Assembly (NCBI GenBank): GCA_029262315.1
Contig: JAJCZP010000014.1
Location: forward strand, 1 to 47,595
Origin: Deltaproteobacteria bacterium
GTDB taxonomy: Bacteria; Desulfobacterota; Binatia; UTPRO1
DNA length: 47,595 bases
Direction: 5' to 3'
Positions 18,151 to 25,942 of the stretch are shown piece after piece (positions within the stretch are counted from its first letter, which is position 1; every line of letters starts with the position of its first letter). Below the pieces are notes generated by a model that saw only the letters and a program-made list of their open reading frames with translations, ran no database searches and was not told where the DNA came from. Made by a program: the position numbers and the translations under genes.

Positions 18151-18207
18151 CGAGCGCTACGCGCTCGTGCTCCGATGGGCGTCGCGAACCGTGGCAAAGC
18201 CACGGTT
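18151..18207. terminator. Two hairpins between convergent genes (bidirectional terminator candidate)
   Basis: Two perfect stems fill the gap between the LLM gene stop (18135) and the SDR stop (18246). CGAGCG (18151-18156) pairs with CGCTCG (18162-18167). The nine-base arm AACCGTGGC (18187-18195) pairs with GCCACGGTT (18199-18207) over a three-base loop. U-tracts are short or absent. The position suggests termination from both sides. Confidence 0.45.
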
Positions 18208-18245
18208 GCTCCCCGGCGGGACGGGGAGGCGGCGGACCCGGACGG

Positions 18246-19004
18246 TCAGAATTTGTCGGGGCGGATTTCGGCGTCGTTGCCGCCGTCGATGTAGTAGACG
18301 GCACCGTGGATCCAGGAGGCGTCGCTCCCAAGCAGAAACGTAACGAGCGTCGCGATCTCCTCCGGACGCCCGGTCCGGCCGAGCGGCACCGAGAGATCGC
18401 GTATCGCGTTGCCGATGCGTGGATCCTCCCGACCACCCGCGAGCAGCGGGGTCTCCACCGGTCCCGGAGCAACGGCGTTCAAGCGCACGCCTGCCCGGCC
18501 CCACTCGCCCGCGCGCCGCCGCACCGCACGACCCACCGCATGTTTCGAACCCATGTACGCGTGCGCAGGATTGCTCGCGTCGATGATGCGAGCGGCCTCG
18601 GCCTCATCGTGCGCCAAGAGCGCTTGGACGAACGGATCATCGTCGAGAGGAAGCATCTGCGCCGAGTTCGAGCACATGACGACCACCGCGGCCTCTGTCC
18701 CCGCCCGCAGAAGATCGAACAGTCCGTCGAGCAGATCCACCACTCCGAAGTAGTTGACGGCGGCCACGCGTGACGGCGGATCGACGTGCGGCCCGAGCCC
18801 TGCGCAGAGCACCAATCGATCGATGCGAGGACCGGCCTGCTCGCGAATGTCCGTGATCGCCGCTGCGCGACCTTCCGGCGAGGCGAGGTCGGCTGTCACT
18901 TCGGCGTCGCGCAGGTCCACACCCAGAATCCGATCCTCCCCCTCCATCCGACGCCGAACCGCGGCCCCGATACCCGAGGCCGATCCCGTAATGACCGTGG
19001 TCAT
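18246..19004 (-). CDS. Short-chain dehydrogenase/reductase (SDR)
   Basis: A 252-residue classical SDR. TGSASGIGAAV is the NAD(P)-binding TGxxxGxG loop near the N-terminus, LVLCAGLG replaces NNAG, the catalytic Ser lies in VMCSNSAQ and the YxxxK pair in AYMGSKHAVG. A PGPVETPLL substrate loop and a C-terminal IHGAVYYIDGG complete the fold. It resembles the hydroxysteroid-dehydrogenase-like SDRs. The ATG at 19004 overlaps the CoA-transferase stop by four bases (ATGA), so the two are coupled and probably serve one acyl-CoA or alcohol catabolic route. Confidence 0.9.
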   Translation of the reverse strand: MTTVITGSASGIGAAVRRRMEGEDRILGVDLRDAEVTADLASPEGRAAAITDIREQAGPRIDRLVLCAGLGPHVDPPSRVAAVNYFGVVDLLDGLFDLLRAGTEAAVVVMCSNSAQMLPLDDDPFVQALLAHDEAEAARIIDASNPAHAYMGSKHAVGRAVRRRAGEWGRAGVRLNAVAPGPVETPLLAGGREDPRIGNAIRDLSVPLGRTGRPEEIATLVTFLLGSDASWIHGAVYYIDGGNDAEIRPDKF

Positions 19005-20215
19005 CCGATCACCTGCGCCGACTTGAGGGTCGCGATCTCTTCCCATTCGTAGCCGAGTTCCAAGAGAACTTCCTCGGTGTGTTGGCCGAGCTCTGGTGCC
19101 GCGCCGCGTACCTGCGAGGGCGTATCGCCAAAATCCGCCGGGCTTGCCACCACCTCCGCGGGCTCGCCGTTCGGAAGGGTCACCGGTTGAAAGCCCCCGA
19201 CGGCGCGGACCTGTTCATCCGCGACGACCTCCGCCACGCTTTGTACCCGCCCCCAGTAGACGTCGTTGGCATCGAAACGGACATGCCACTCGGCCTCGCT
19301 CCGGGTTGCGAGAACCTCATCCAGGATGGCGATCAACTCCGTGTGATGCTCGAGCCGGTCGGCGACAGTCGCGAAGCGCGGATCGTCCAACAAATCTTCG
19401 CGCGTGATCGCTTTGCAGAATCCCGGCCAATGTCGATCCGGTTGCAGCATGATCAGCTGCACCCACCGGCCGTCGCCGGTCTGATAGTGGTTGAAGAGTG
19501 GATTGGGCGCCCGGCGGCGGCCGGGCGGCCGATAGGCGAAACCAGTGTTGAGACAGATCTGCAGATCGGCGCTGTGGAACCACACCCCAGTGCGCAGGAG
19601 TGAGAACGTCAACTCTTGCCCGTTGCCGGTCCTCTCACGCGCAACGAGCGCCGCCGAGATCGCACCCGCCATCGCCAGCGCGGTGGCGTGATCTCCCATG
19701 CCCGGGCGTTGGTTCGGCGGCGGCTGATCCGGCTCGCCAATCGACGCCATGATCCCGCCACGTCCCCAGAACGCCGCGTAGTCGAATGCCGCACGCTCGG
19801 CCTCCGGACCGGTTGGGCCGTAGCCGGTCAACGCGGCGTAGATCAGGCGTGGATTCGCCTCCCGGAGCTTGGCGTAGGTGAGCCCGACCCGCGCCAACAC
19901 CTGCGTCCGCAGATTGGTGACGAACACATCCGCGCCCGCAATCAGGCGACGCACGACATCCGCGGCACCGGGCTGCGTGACATCGAGCGCGAGACTTCGC
20001 TTGCCGCGATTGTCGAGCAGGAACACCGGATTGACCTCGAGGTCGCCGCGCATCAACCCCGTCGCTGCCAGCCCACGGAGCGGATCGCCACGCTTGGGAT
20101 CCTCGAGCTTCACGACGTCGGCTCCCCAGTCGGCAAGCACAGCGCCCGCCGCCGGCGCCGCGACCCATATCCCCAGTTCGACGACCTTGAGCCCAGCGAG
20201 CGGTCCTTCAGCCAT
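19001..20215 (-). CDS. CaiB/BaiF family (class III) CoA-transferase
   Basis: A 404-residue formyl-CoA-transferase-like enzyme. It starts GLKVVELGIWVAAPAAG and continues with DWGADVVKLEDPKRGDP, NRGKRSLALDV, LRTQVLARVGL, LIYAALTGYGPTGP and AFDYAAFWGRGG, whose Asp is the expected catalytic aspartate. It then has NPLFNHYQTGDGRWVQL. It moves CoA between carboxylic acids through a covalent aspartyl anhydride. The start at 20215 is fixed by GGGAGG five bases upstream. It forms a translationally coupled pair with the downstream SDR. The substrate is unknown; bile-acid, carnitine and racemase-type relatives exist. Confidence 0.92.
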   Translation of the reverse strand: MAEGPLAGLKVVELGIWVAAPAAGAVLADWGADVVKLEDPKRGDPLRGLAATGLMRGDLEVNPVFLLDNRGKRSLALDVTQPGAADVVRRLIAGADVFVTNLRTQVLARVGLTYAKLREANPRLIYAALTGYGPTGPEAERAAFDYAAFWGRGGIMASIGEPDQPPPNQRPGMGDHATALAMAGAISAALVARERTGNGQELTFSLLRTGVWFHSADLQICLNTGFAYRPPGRRRAPNPLFNHYQTGDGRWVQLIMLQPDRHWPGFCKAITREDLLDDPRFATVADRLEHHTELIAILDEVLATRSEAEWHVRFDANDVYWGRVQSVAEVVADEQVRAVGGFQPVTLPNGEPAEVVASPADFGDTPSQVRGAAPELGQHTEEVLLELGYEWEEIATLKSAQVIG

Positions 20216-20341
20216 ACGCGCCTCCCAGTGCTGGGCGCGCGAACTCACCGATGCGGCAGCGGATCTCGGGCGCCTCGATCATGGCGTCCGGCGTAACATG
20301 GAACCGTTGCGGCGGTCCAAGTCCGACCCGCAACGGCAACG

Positions 20342-20974
20342 TCATCCAGTGCGCCAACCTGGCTCCGGCACGACGAAGAGGCCCTGCCCTTCGGCCGTCA
20401 CCTCCCCGTCGGCCGTCAATGTGGCGCGTGTCACGGCCTTCCGACCGGTCACCGTGGGAGGGGCGACGTCAAATCGGAGCTCGGTTTCGAGCGGTGTCGG
20501 ACGACGATAGCGCACCGTCAACGAGCCGGTCACCGCACCGATCCCCTGCATCACGGTCGCGTACCCAAGCACCTGGTCGAACAGATGCGCAACGATACCG
20601 CCGTGCACGCACCCGGGGGGTCCTTCGTAGGCAAGGCCCAACGTCACACGCGCCGTCAGGGAGCCGCCGTCGCGCTCGATCGCAAGCGGAGGATTGATGG
20701 GATTGAAGTCCCACGCGCGCGCATTTCCGCCATAGAACGGACGCGCATCGTCTGGTCCGACTTCCGCGGTGAATCGCGGAGTCGCCCCGCGCCGCCCAAT
20801 GGCTTCGAGACGGGTCGCAATGTCGTGGACAGCCACGCGGGCGTCCCGAAGCTCCGCGTGGGGCTCGTCGATCACGACCATACGCTCCATGAGCACCCGC
20901 ACGGCCGCAGCAAGGTCGCGGAGTTCCTGCGGGGGTTCGAGCCAGTAGGATGAAGGGTCGTCGGGATTGGGCAC
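20342..20974 (-). CDS. PaaI-type hotdog thioesterase
   Basis: A 210-residue protein. The C-terminal ~120 residues form a hotdog domain with GPPGCVHGGIVAHLFDQVLG (the HGG segment of PaaI-like thioesterases), followed by TGSLTVRYRRPTPL and RKAVTRATLTADGEVTAEGQG. The N-terminal ~90 residues (helical, with AWDFNPINPP) precede the domain as in many actinobacterial-type acyl-CoA thioesterases. It probably hydrolyses acyl-CoA, consistent with the adjacent CoA-transferase. The start is GTG (20974) with no clear Shine-Dalgarno, so the N-terminus is uncertain. Confidence 0.82.
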   Translation of the reverse strand: MPNPDDPSSYWLEPPQELRDLAAAVRVLMERMVVIDEPHAELRDARVAVHDIATRLEAIGRRGATPRFTAEVGPDDARPFYGGNARAWDFNPINPPLAIERDGGSLTARVTLGLAYEGPPGCVHGGIVAHLFDQVLGYATVMQGIGAVTGSLTVRYRRPTPLETELRFDVAPPTVTGRKAVTRATLTADGEVTAEGQGLFVVPEPGWRTG

Positions 20975-20998
20975 GCGTCCAGATACTCGGCGAAACGG

Positions 20999-21688
20999 CT
21001 AGTCGTTGATCGGGGGCGTCGCCGGGGATTCGTCCATACCCGCGTCGACGCCCGCAACCGGGTCGGCGGGCGCCGCGCCGTCCGCCTCCTCGGCGAGCAG
21101 AACAGGCGTCACCAGCTCCGGGAACTTCCCAACCACCTTCGAGTAAAAAGCCCGAAGGATATCCATGTCGGCTTTCATGTTGCCGGTGGGATGGAAGGCG
21201 GGGCCGATGCTGCCGACCTTGCGGCGGTAGTCGAGCGCAGTAGCCATCACCGGCACCCCGGCACCGCGAGCGATGTGGTAGAATCCTGACTTCCAATGTT
21301 TTGCCCGGCCCCGAGTCGCGGATGGCGGAATCACGACGTACAACCGATCGGTGGATCGGTACACATCGACGACCTGTTGCACGATGTTGTGACGCGAGCC
21401 GCGGTCGATGGGCAAACCACCCAACCACCGCATGAAGCCACCGAAGGGCCAGCGGAAAAGTTCCTTCTTGCCGAGCCACGACGGATTGATACCGTGCGCG
21501 TAGGCCACCGCGAGCATGATCGGCATATCCCAGTTCGTGGTGTGGGGCGCCGCAATAACGACGGCCTTCGTCCCCTCCGGGAGCTTCCCCTCGAGGGTCC
21601 ATCCCAGGCTCCGGAGAAACAACGCTCCCAGCCCGCGGCCGAACCTGCTGGTACCCTGATGCGCGTTCGCGTTAATGGGAGCAGACAT
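20999..21688 (-). CDS. PlsC-type 1-acylglycerol-3-phosphate acyltransferase family protein
   Basis: A 229-residue acyltransferase. The catalytic HX4D motif is seen in APHTTNWDMP, then KKELFRWPFGGFMRWLGGLPIDRG (second and third blocks) and PPSATRGRAKHWKSGFYHIA. The architecture matches short bacterial PlsC homologues that esterify lysophospholipids or related lipids at the membrane. The ATG at 21688 is chosen; an earlier in-frame ATG at 21718 would add ten residues. The C-terminus ends in an acidic Ala/Pro/Asp tail (~30 residues). It lies 24 bases upstream of the thioesterase gene and is probably co-transcribed with it. Confidence 0.85.
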   Translation of the reverse strand: MSAPINANAHQGTSRFGRGLGALFLRSLGWTLEGKLPEGTKAVVIAAPHTTNWDMPIMLAVAYAHGINPSWLGKKELFRWPFGGFMRWLGGLPIDRGSRHNIVQQVVDVYRSTDRLYVVIPPSATRGRAKHWKSGFYHIARGAGVPVMATALDYRRKVGSIGPAFHPTGNMKADMDILRAFYSKVVGKFPELVTPVLLAEEADGAAPADPVAGVDAGMDESPATPPIND

Positions 21689-21792
21689 CAGCTGTCTACG
21701 AGACAAGACAAGGCCCATGAAGTCAACCAGATCGGGTATCAGTGTAACTTCGGCAGCGTCCGGCCCCGATGCTCCTGGTAGAGGAGAACCCA

Positions 21793-22929
21793 ATGGACAT
21801 CGAACCTGACACGCCACGCACGACGCCCGCGCGCGGCTCCGCCCGCATGATCGCACTCGGGCTCGCCGCGGGGCTCGGGCTCGTGACCCTACTCGCCAAC
21901 GCGGGAACCACGCCCAAGGTTGACGCCACGACGGAGAAGACCGGGCAAGCCTCGAAGATTGCTACGTTCGCGGGCGGGTGTTTCTGGTGCATGGAGCAGC
22001 CGTTCGAGAAGCTTCCCGGCGTCTCCGAGGTCATCTCCGGCTACACCGGTGGACAAACCCCAAAGCCGACGTACGATCAGGTGTCGGCGGGTATCACCGG
22101 CCACGCCGAAGCCGTGGAGGTGCACTACGACCCGCGCCAGGTCACCTACGAAACCCTGCTCGACGTCTTCTGGCGCCAAGTCGACCCCACGGACGCGGGC
22201 GGGCAGTTCGTCGATCGGGGCACACAATACCGCACCGGCATCTTCGTCCACGACGATGCGCAGCGCCGACTGGCGGAGGAATCCAGGCAGGCCCTCGCGG
22301 ATAGCGGTCGGTACGGCAAGCCCATCGTGACGGGCATCGAGGCGGCCTCGACCTTCTATCGGGCCGAGGAGTATCATCAGGACTACGGCACGAAGAACCC
22401 GGTTCGCTACAAATACTATCGCTATCGTTCGGGACGGGACGAGTACCTAAAGGAGGTCTGGGGCACCATGAAAGACGAGCAGGCACGCGAATATCAGAAA
22501 CCGAGTGAGGAGAAGCTCCGGGCACAACTCACCCCGCTGCAGTACGACGTCACCCAGGAAGATCAGACCGAGCGACCGTTTGCGAACGCGTTCTGGGACA
22601 ACAAAGAGGAGGGGCTCTATGTCGACGTCGTCAGCGGCGAGCCCTTGTTCACCTCAACGGACAAATTCGACAGCGGCACGGGCTGGCCGAGCTTTACGCG
22701 ACCGATCGAACCAGAGAACGTCGTCGAACACGTCGATGGATCGCTCTTCATGAAGCGCACCGAAGTCCGGAGCAAGACGGGCGACAGCCACCTCGGACAT
22801 GTTTTTCCGGATGGTCCCGCTCCGACGGGTCAGCGCTACTGCATCAATAGCGCATCCCTACGTTTCATCCCCAAGGCGGATCTCGAGAAGGAAGGCTACG
22901 GCGCCTACCTTGACCGCATCAGCAAGTAG
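21793..22929 (+). CDS. msrAB: Membrane-anchored fused peptide methionine sulfoxide reductase MsrA-MsrB
   Basis: A 378-residue fusion. Residues ~18-36 form a single hydrophobic helix ([18 protein letters not shown]), so the enzyme is probably periplasmic and membrane-tethered. The MsrA domain (~55-215) has the catalytic GGCFWCMEQ (C63). The MsrB domain (~245-375) has [21 protein letters not shown] and the catalytic Cys in [11 protein letters not shown]. The paired CxxC zinc motifs of many MsrB proteins are absent, so this is the zinc-free form. It repairs both S- and R-methionine sulfoxides. The start is supported by GAGGAG five bases upstream. It is followed by crcB after 15 bases. Confidence 0.93.
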   Translation: MDIEPDTPRTTPARGSARMIALGLAAGLGLVTLLANAGTTPKVDATTEKTGQASKIATFAGGCFWCMEQPFEKLPGVSEVISGYTGGQTPKPTYDQVSAGITGHAEAVEVHYDPRQVTYETLLDVFWRQVDPTDAGGQFVDRGTQYRTGIFVHDDAQRRLAEESRQALADSGRYGKPIVTGIEAASTFYRAEEYHQDYGTKNPVRYKYYRYRSGRDEYLKEVWGTMKDEQAREYQKPSEEKLRAQLTPLQYDVTQEDQTERPFANAFWDNKEEGLYVDVVSGEPLFTSTDKFDSGTGWPSFTRPIEPENVVEHVDGSLFMKRTEVRSKTGDSHLGHVFPDGPAPTGQRYCINSASLRFIPKADLEKEGYGAYLDRISK

Positions 22930-22944
22930 CGCCCGCACCGACGC

Positions 22945-23319
22945 ATGACGCACACGGCGCTGGTTGCGCTCGGCGGACTCCTTGGCTCGGTCGCACGCTA
23001 TTGGCTGGTGGGCCTCACGACGCGGCTGCACGGGTCGCCCTTCCCGCTCGGCACGCTGGCCGTCAACGTGATTGGCAGCTTCGTACTCGGCCTGGTGATG
23101 GTGCTGGCGCTCGAGCGTGAATTCATCGGTGCGCATGCGCGGACCTTCCTGACGATCGGCGTGTGCGGCGGCTTCACCACCATGTCGACCTTCAGCCACG
23201 AGACGGTCGTGCTCTTGCGCGACGGACAGGCCGTCCTCGCGTTCGCCAACGTCCTCGCCACGACCTGCGCCTGTTTCGCCGCCATCTGGCTCGGGCACAC
23301 CATCGCCCGCAGCCTCTGA
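22945..23319 (+). CDS. crcB: Fluoride ion channel CrcB/Fluc
   Basis: A 124-residue protein with four hydrophobic helices and the family motifs GGLLGSVARYW near the start, GTLAVNVIGSFVLG and GVCGGFTTMSTFSHE. CrcB forms dual-topology dimers that export fluoride. The gene is close behind msrAB and likely shares its transcript. No fluoride-riboswitch-like leader is possible in the 15-base gap. The length is typical. Confidence 0.93.
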   Translation: MTHTALVALGGLLGSVARYWLVGLTTRLHGSPFPLGTLAVNVIGSFVLGLVMVLALEREFIGAHARTFLTIGVCGGFTTMSTFSHETVVLLRDGQAVLAFANVLATTCACFAAIWLGHTIARSL

Positions 23320-23335
23320 CGCCAGTGCGGACAGC

Positions 23336-23405
23336 CCCGGTCGACACCTGACGGACCGGGCCTAGTACCGCTCGGGCCGCGCTCCGTCCTCGCGAAGCGC
23401 GGCCC
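23336..23405. terminator. Tandem GC-rich hairpins between crcB and the convergent secreted-protein gene
   Basis: Two perfect inverted repeats fill the gap: CCCGGTC (23336-23342) / GACCGGG (23354-23360), and the ten-base GGGCCGCGCT (23374-23383) / AGCGCGGCCC (23396-23405). A C8 run follows on the plus strand. This is a plausible bidirectional terminator, though no U-tract is present. Confidence 0.5.
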
Positions 23406-23418
23406 GTCCCCCCCCGAC

Positions 23419-24960
23419 CTATGGCGCCTGAACCGCCGAGGGCACGCACAGCTCCGTCGGCCGCGTGAAGTTGTACTCTTCCGGACCGAACTGATTGTCG
23501 ACGAAGATCGGCCCACGGAAACTGGTCCGCTGCGGCCGCGTCTTCACCGAGTAGCACATCAGGTGTGCGGTCGGGTCGTTTATACCTTCGGCGTTCTTGT
23601 CGGCGGCGATACAGAGGCGGCGGGGTCGCTTGACGTCAACGGACAATGAGCCGAACTGATCGGTGACCGCAAGACCCTTCACGCGCGTCTTTGCGCGAAC
23701 CACACGGTAGCACTTGTAGTGATCGAGCATCGTCATCCCGAGTGGCGGCGCCGGATCGGTGAGGCTCTTGGCACTCGGGGCCATCAGTCGATCAGGCCGA
23801 ACCATATCGACAGTGACCGTCCCGAACTGATTGGTGACCTCCACGTTCTTCACCCGCGCGAAGCGTACGTTCGTCTGCTTCGCCTCGTAGCTGATGAGAT
23901 GCGCCGAGAGATTGATCGCGTTCGGGTTCTCGTTGTTCTTGCTCGCCGGGTTGCAGATCCGCTTCGGACGCTTCAAATCGACGACACCAGGGCCGAACTG
24001 GTCGTCGAGCGTCAGGCCCGTCACACGCGTGTAGGGCTTTCGAGACAACTCGTAGCACTGGAAATGCGGTAGCGGCGGAATCCCCGGCGTCAGCTGCCCG
24101 GTAGGCGTCGAGACCGGCGTCGGCGTCGCAGTCTGCGTGACGGTCGCGGTAGCCGTCGGCGTTGGCGTGACCGTCGGCGTCCCCGTTGGCGTCGGCGTGA
24201 CCGTCGGGGTCACCGTTGGCGTCGGTGTGACCGTCGGGGTCACCGTTGGCGTCGGCGTGACCGTCGGGGTCACCGTCGGCGTGGGCGTGGGCGTCACCGT
24301 CGGCGTTGGAGTCGGGGTCGGCGTCACGACGAGATTGCAGATCGGCACGTCCGCATCGATCGGGAACTGAGTACTCCCATCCGGAGTCACATCCCGAAAG
24401 CTCGTGCCGTCGAAATAGCGCGCGACGGCTCGGACACTCCCAGGTTTGGTGCACAGCTGGTCCGTCACGTCCGCGAAGGAGACTGTGTAGGGGATCTGAT
24501 CGGAGCGCAGGAAATCCACACCCACGGGATTGCAGCCGACACCGCCGGGACAAACGAGTGGAATACCTCCGAGCGGCGTCACGTCACAACACTGATTGGC
24601 GAAGACCGGCGGCCCGACGGCTGGATGCATGGCGGGGCACGGCCCCGCCCCGGGCACATCGATGCACACGCTACCACCTTGGTAGCCACAGGCATCGGGA
24701 ACAGTCGTGAAGCCCAGGGTGGCCCGATAGTAGATGGTCTCGCCAGCGATCTTGGGACCCACGACCGGCGTTTCACCGATCTGGTCGTCATTCACCAGGT
24801 CGCGGAGTTCGGTCAACGTCAATGCGACCGACACCTCGGTACACGTCAGCGGATTGTTGCTGTCGAGCGCCGCAGCGAGCCCGGGAGTGGCGGTCACGCC
24901 GACCGCAAGCGAGAGAACCAGGAAAGATCTTGTCAGAGCAAGAGGAGCTCGGCCGCACAT
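23419..24960 (-). CDS. Secreted protein: Cys-containing ectodomain, Thr-Pro stalk, four C-terminal repeats
   Basis: A 513-residue exported protein. The start at 24960 is fixed by GGGAGG eight bases upstream; a GTG at 24969 falls inside that site. A signal peptide (~1-31) precedes an ectodomain to ~205 with several Cys (QCCDVTPLGGIPLVCPGGVGC). Next comes a Thr-Pro/Thr-Val stalk (~206-285). Finally there are four repeats of about 50 residues, each starting HFQCYELS, HLISYEAK, HYKCYRVV or HLMCYSVK and containing V.DQFG, VD(V/L).RP.R(L/I)C and a KN(N/A)E segment. The end-repeat type is familiar from Binatota-like genomes but has no known function. Surface display is inferred. Confidence 0.85.
   Translation of the reverse strand: MCGRAPLALTRSFLVLSLAVGVTATPGLAAALDSNNPLTCTEVSVALTLTELRDLVNDDQIGETPVVGPKIAGETIYYRATLGFTTVPDACGYQGGSVCIDVPGAGPCPAMHPAVGPPVFANQCCDVTPLGGIPLVCPGGVGCNPVGVDFLRSDQIPYTVSFADVTDQLCTKPGSVRAVARYFDGTSFRDVTPDGSTQFPIDADVPICNLVVTPTPTPTPTVTPTPTPTVTPTVTPTPTVTPTVTPTPTVTPTVTPTPTGTPTVTPTPTATATVTQTATPTPVSTPTGQLTPGIPPLPHFQCYELSRKPYTRVTGLTLDDQFGPGVVDLKRPKRICNPASKNNENPNAINLSAHLISYEAKQTNVRFARVKNVEVTNQFGTVTVDMVRPDRLMAPSAKSLTDPAPPLGMTMLDHYKCYRVVRAKTRVKGLAVTDQFGSLSVDVKRPRRLCIAADKNAEGINDPTAHLMCYSVKTRPQRTSFRGPIFVDNQFGPEEYNFTRPTELCVPSAVQAP
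24103..24329 (-). repeat. Tandem repeat encoding the Thr-Pro stalk, with a 30-bp unit
   Basis: Three nearly identical 30-base units lie at 24191-24220, 24221-24250 and 24251-24280. They differ by single C/T changes and sit within a longer 6/12-base T-P/T-V coding repeat. The near identity suggests recent slippage or unequal recombination. In frame with the secreted protein on the minus strand. Confidence 0.85.
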
Positions 24961-25157
24961 ATCGTCCACCTCCCAGCAACCGCCACAACCGCGATGAGGC
25001 GGCTCCGCAAACCATCGTTCAGCCGGTGTCGATCCCGACGTCGGAACGTCGTCACACCGGCATCACCCCAACACCAAATCCCGATACCCTTCGCGACGCC
25101 GCGGCGGGTATCCTGACCCATTCACACAACCCTGTGTAGGAATGGTGTAGCGAAATT

Positions 25158-25186
25158 CATATAGCGATCCACTTAGTAATGGTCAA
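25158..25186 (-). promoter_or_regulatory. Sigma-70-type promoter for the Thr-Pro stalk protein
   Basis: On the minus strand TTGACC (25186-25181) and TATATG (25163-25158) are separated by exactly 17 bases. These are five of six and four or five of six consensus matches in an AT-rich patch. The start point would be near 25150, about 190 bases before the ATG at 24960. Confidence 0.65.
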
Positions 25187-25254
25187 GCAAATTCACACAT
25201 GATTTCCAGTGGATAGATGCGAGACTGCTCCATTTAAGATCACGACACGGATCG

Positions 25255-25288
25255 CGACATGGCGGACGACACAGTGTCCGCCATGTCG
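25255..25288. terminator. 13-bp perfect inverted repeat downstream of the deazaflavin-type oxidoreductase
   Basis: CGACATGGCGGAC (25255-25267) pairs with GTCCGCCATGTCG (25276-25288) over an eight-base loop. It lies about 46 bases past the stop of the minus-strand gene at 25335 and upstream of the promoter at 25158-25186. It could insulate the two transcription units or act as an operator. No U-tract follows. Confidence 0.45.
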
Positions 25289-25334
25289 TCCGAAGCCGAC
25301 CGCTCCGCGGCGAACGAGAACCGCGTCTCCGGAC

Positions 25335-25772
25335 TCAGCTGGCCGCTGGATCGAGCACGACAACCGGGATCTGGCGGGTCGTTCGTTCCGCATACGTCGC
25401 GTAACCGCCCTCGGCCGCCACAGCCTCCCGCCAGAGCGTCTCACGCTCGTCCCCCTCGGCCTCGCGCGCAACGACGCGGGTCACGACGCCGCGACGCTCG
25501 ACGGTTGCGTGGGGATCGGCCTGCAGATTGAGCCACCACGCGGGATGCTTCGGCTCCCCCGCGAACGACGCAATGACCACGCACGCGTCCCCTTTCGGGA
25601 GATACATCAACGCGCGCGTCCGCTGCTCGCCGGTCTTCCGCCCCTTGGTCGTCAGGAGCAGTACAGGCATTCCCATCATCGAGCCGAGCAAGCGGCCCCC
25701 ACTCGTTCGATAGATCCACGGGTGGATCTTCCACACGAACTCCATCAACTTCGTCCGTCGTACGGCTGGCAT
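25335..25772 (-). CDS. Deazaflavin (F420)-dependent nitroreductase-family protein (Ddn-like)
   Basis: A 145-residue split-barrel protein. The family signature is LLTTKGRKTGEQRTRALMYL, followed by VIASFAGEPKHPAWWLNLQADP and a C-terminal TTRQIPVVVLDP. These match the nitroreductase/deazaflavin-dependent oxidoreductase family around M. tuberculosis Ddn, which uses F420H2 to reduce quinones and nitro-compounds. The start is supported by AGGGGG about eight bases upstream. Whether this organism makes F420 cannot be seen here. Divergent from the Fe-S aldo/keto reductase gene. Confidence 0.87.
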   Translation of the reverse strand: MPAVRRTKLMEFVWKIHPWIYRTSGGRLLGSMMGMPVLLLTTKGRKTGEQRTRALMYLPKGDACVVIASFAGEPKHPAWWLNLQADPHATVERRGVVTRVVAREAEGDERETLWREAVAAEGGYATYAERTTRQIPVVVLDPAAS

Positions 25773-25942
25773 GAGGCACCCCCTAAATCGATCTCAGTCG
25801 CTTAGCGCGCACGCCGAGCCGTGCCAACTCGGACCAGGCGCTCGCCCTGAGCACGCAGCCACCGCTGCCTAGAACCGAGTCTTTCCCCATAGTTGCTCGG
25901 CCGCTGGAGGTGTGCGACCTTCACCCACCGGGGGGGAAGCAT

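Larger units (their letters stand above)
24961..25334. other. Gene-free leader region, locally AT-rich
   Basis: These 374 bases have no credible gene. The part near 25130-25250 is clearly richer in A/T than its surroundings and holds a sigma-70 promoter reading toward 24960. A 13-base perfect inverted repeat lies at 25255-25288. The predicted transcript would have a leader of about 190 bases, in which I recognise no riboswitch class. Confidence 0.6.

Noticed and set aside
22930-22944. Fluoride riboswitch ahead of crcB
   Set aside because: Only 15 bases separate crcB from msrAB, too short for the aptamer, and no motif is present.
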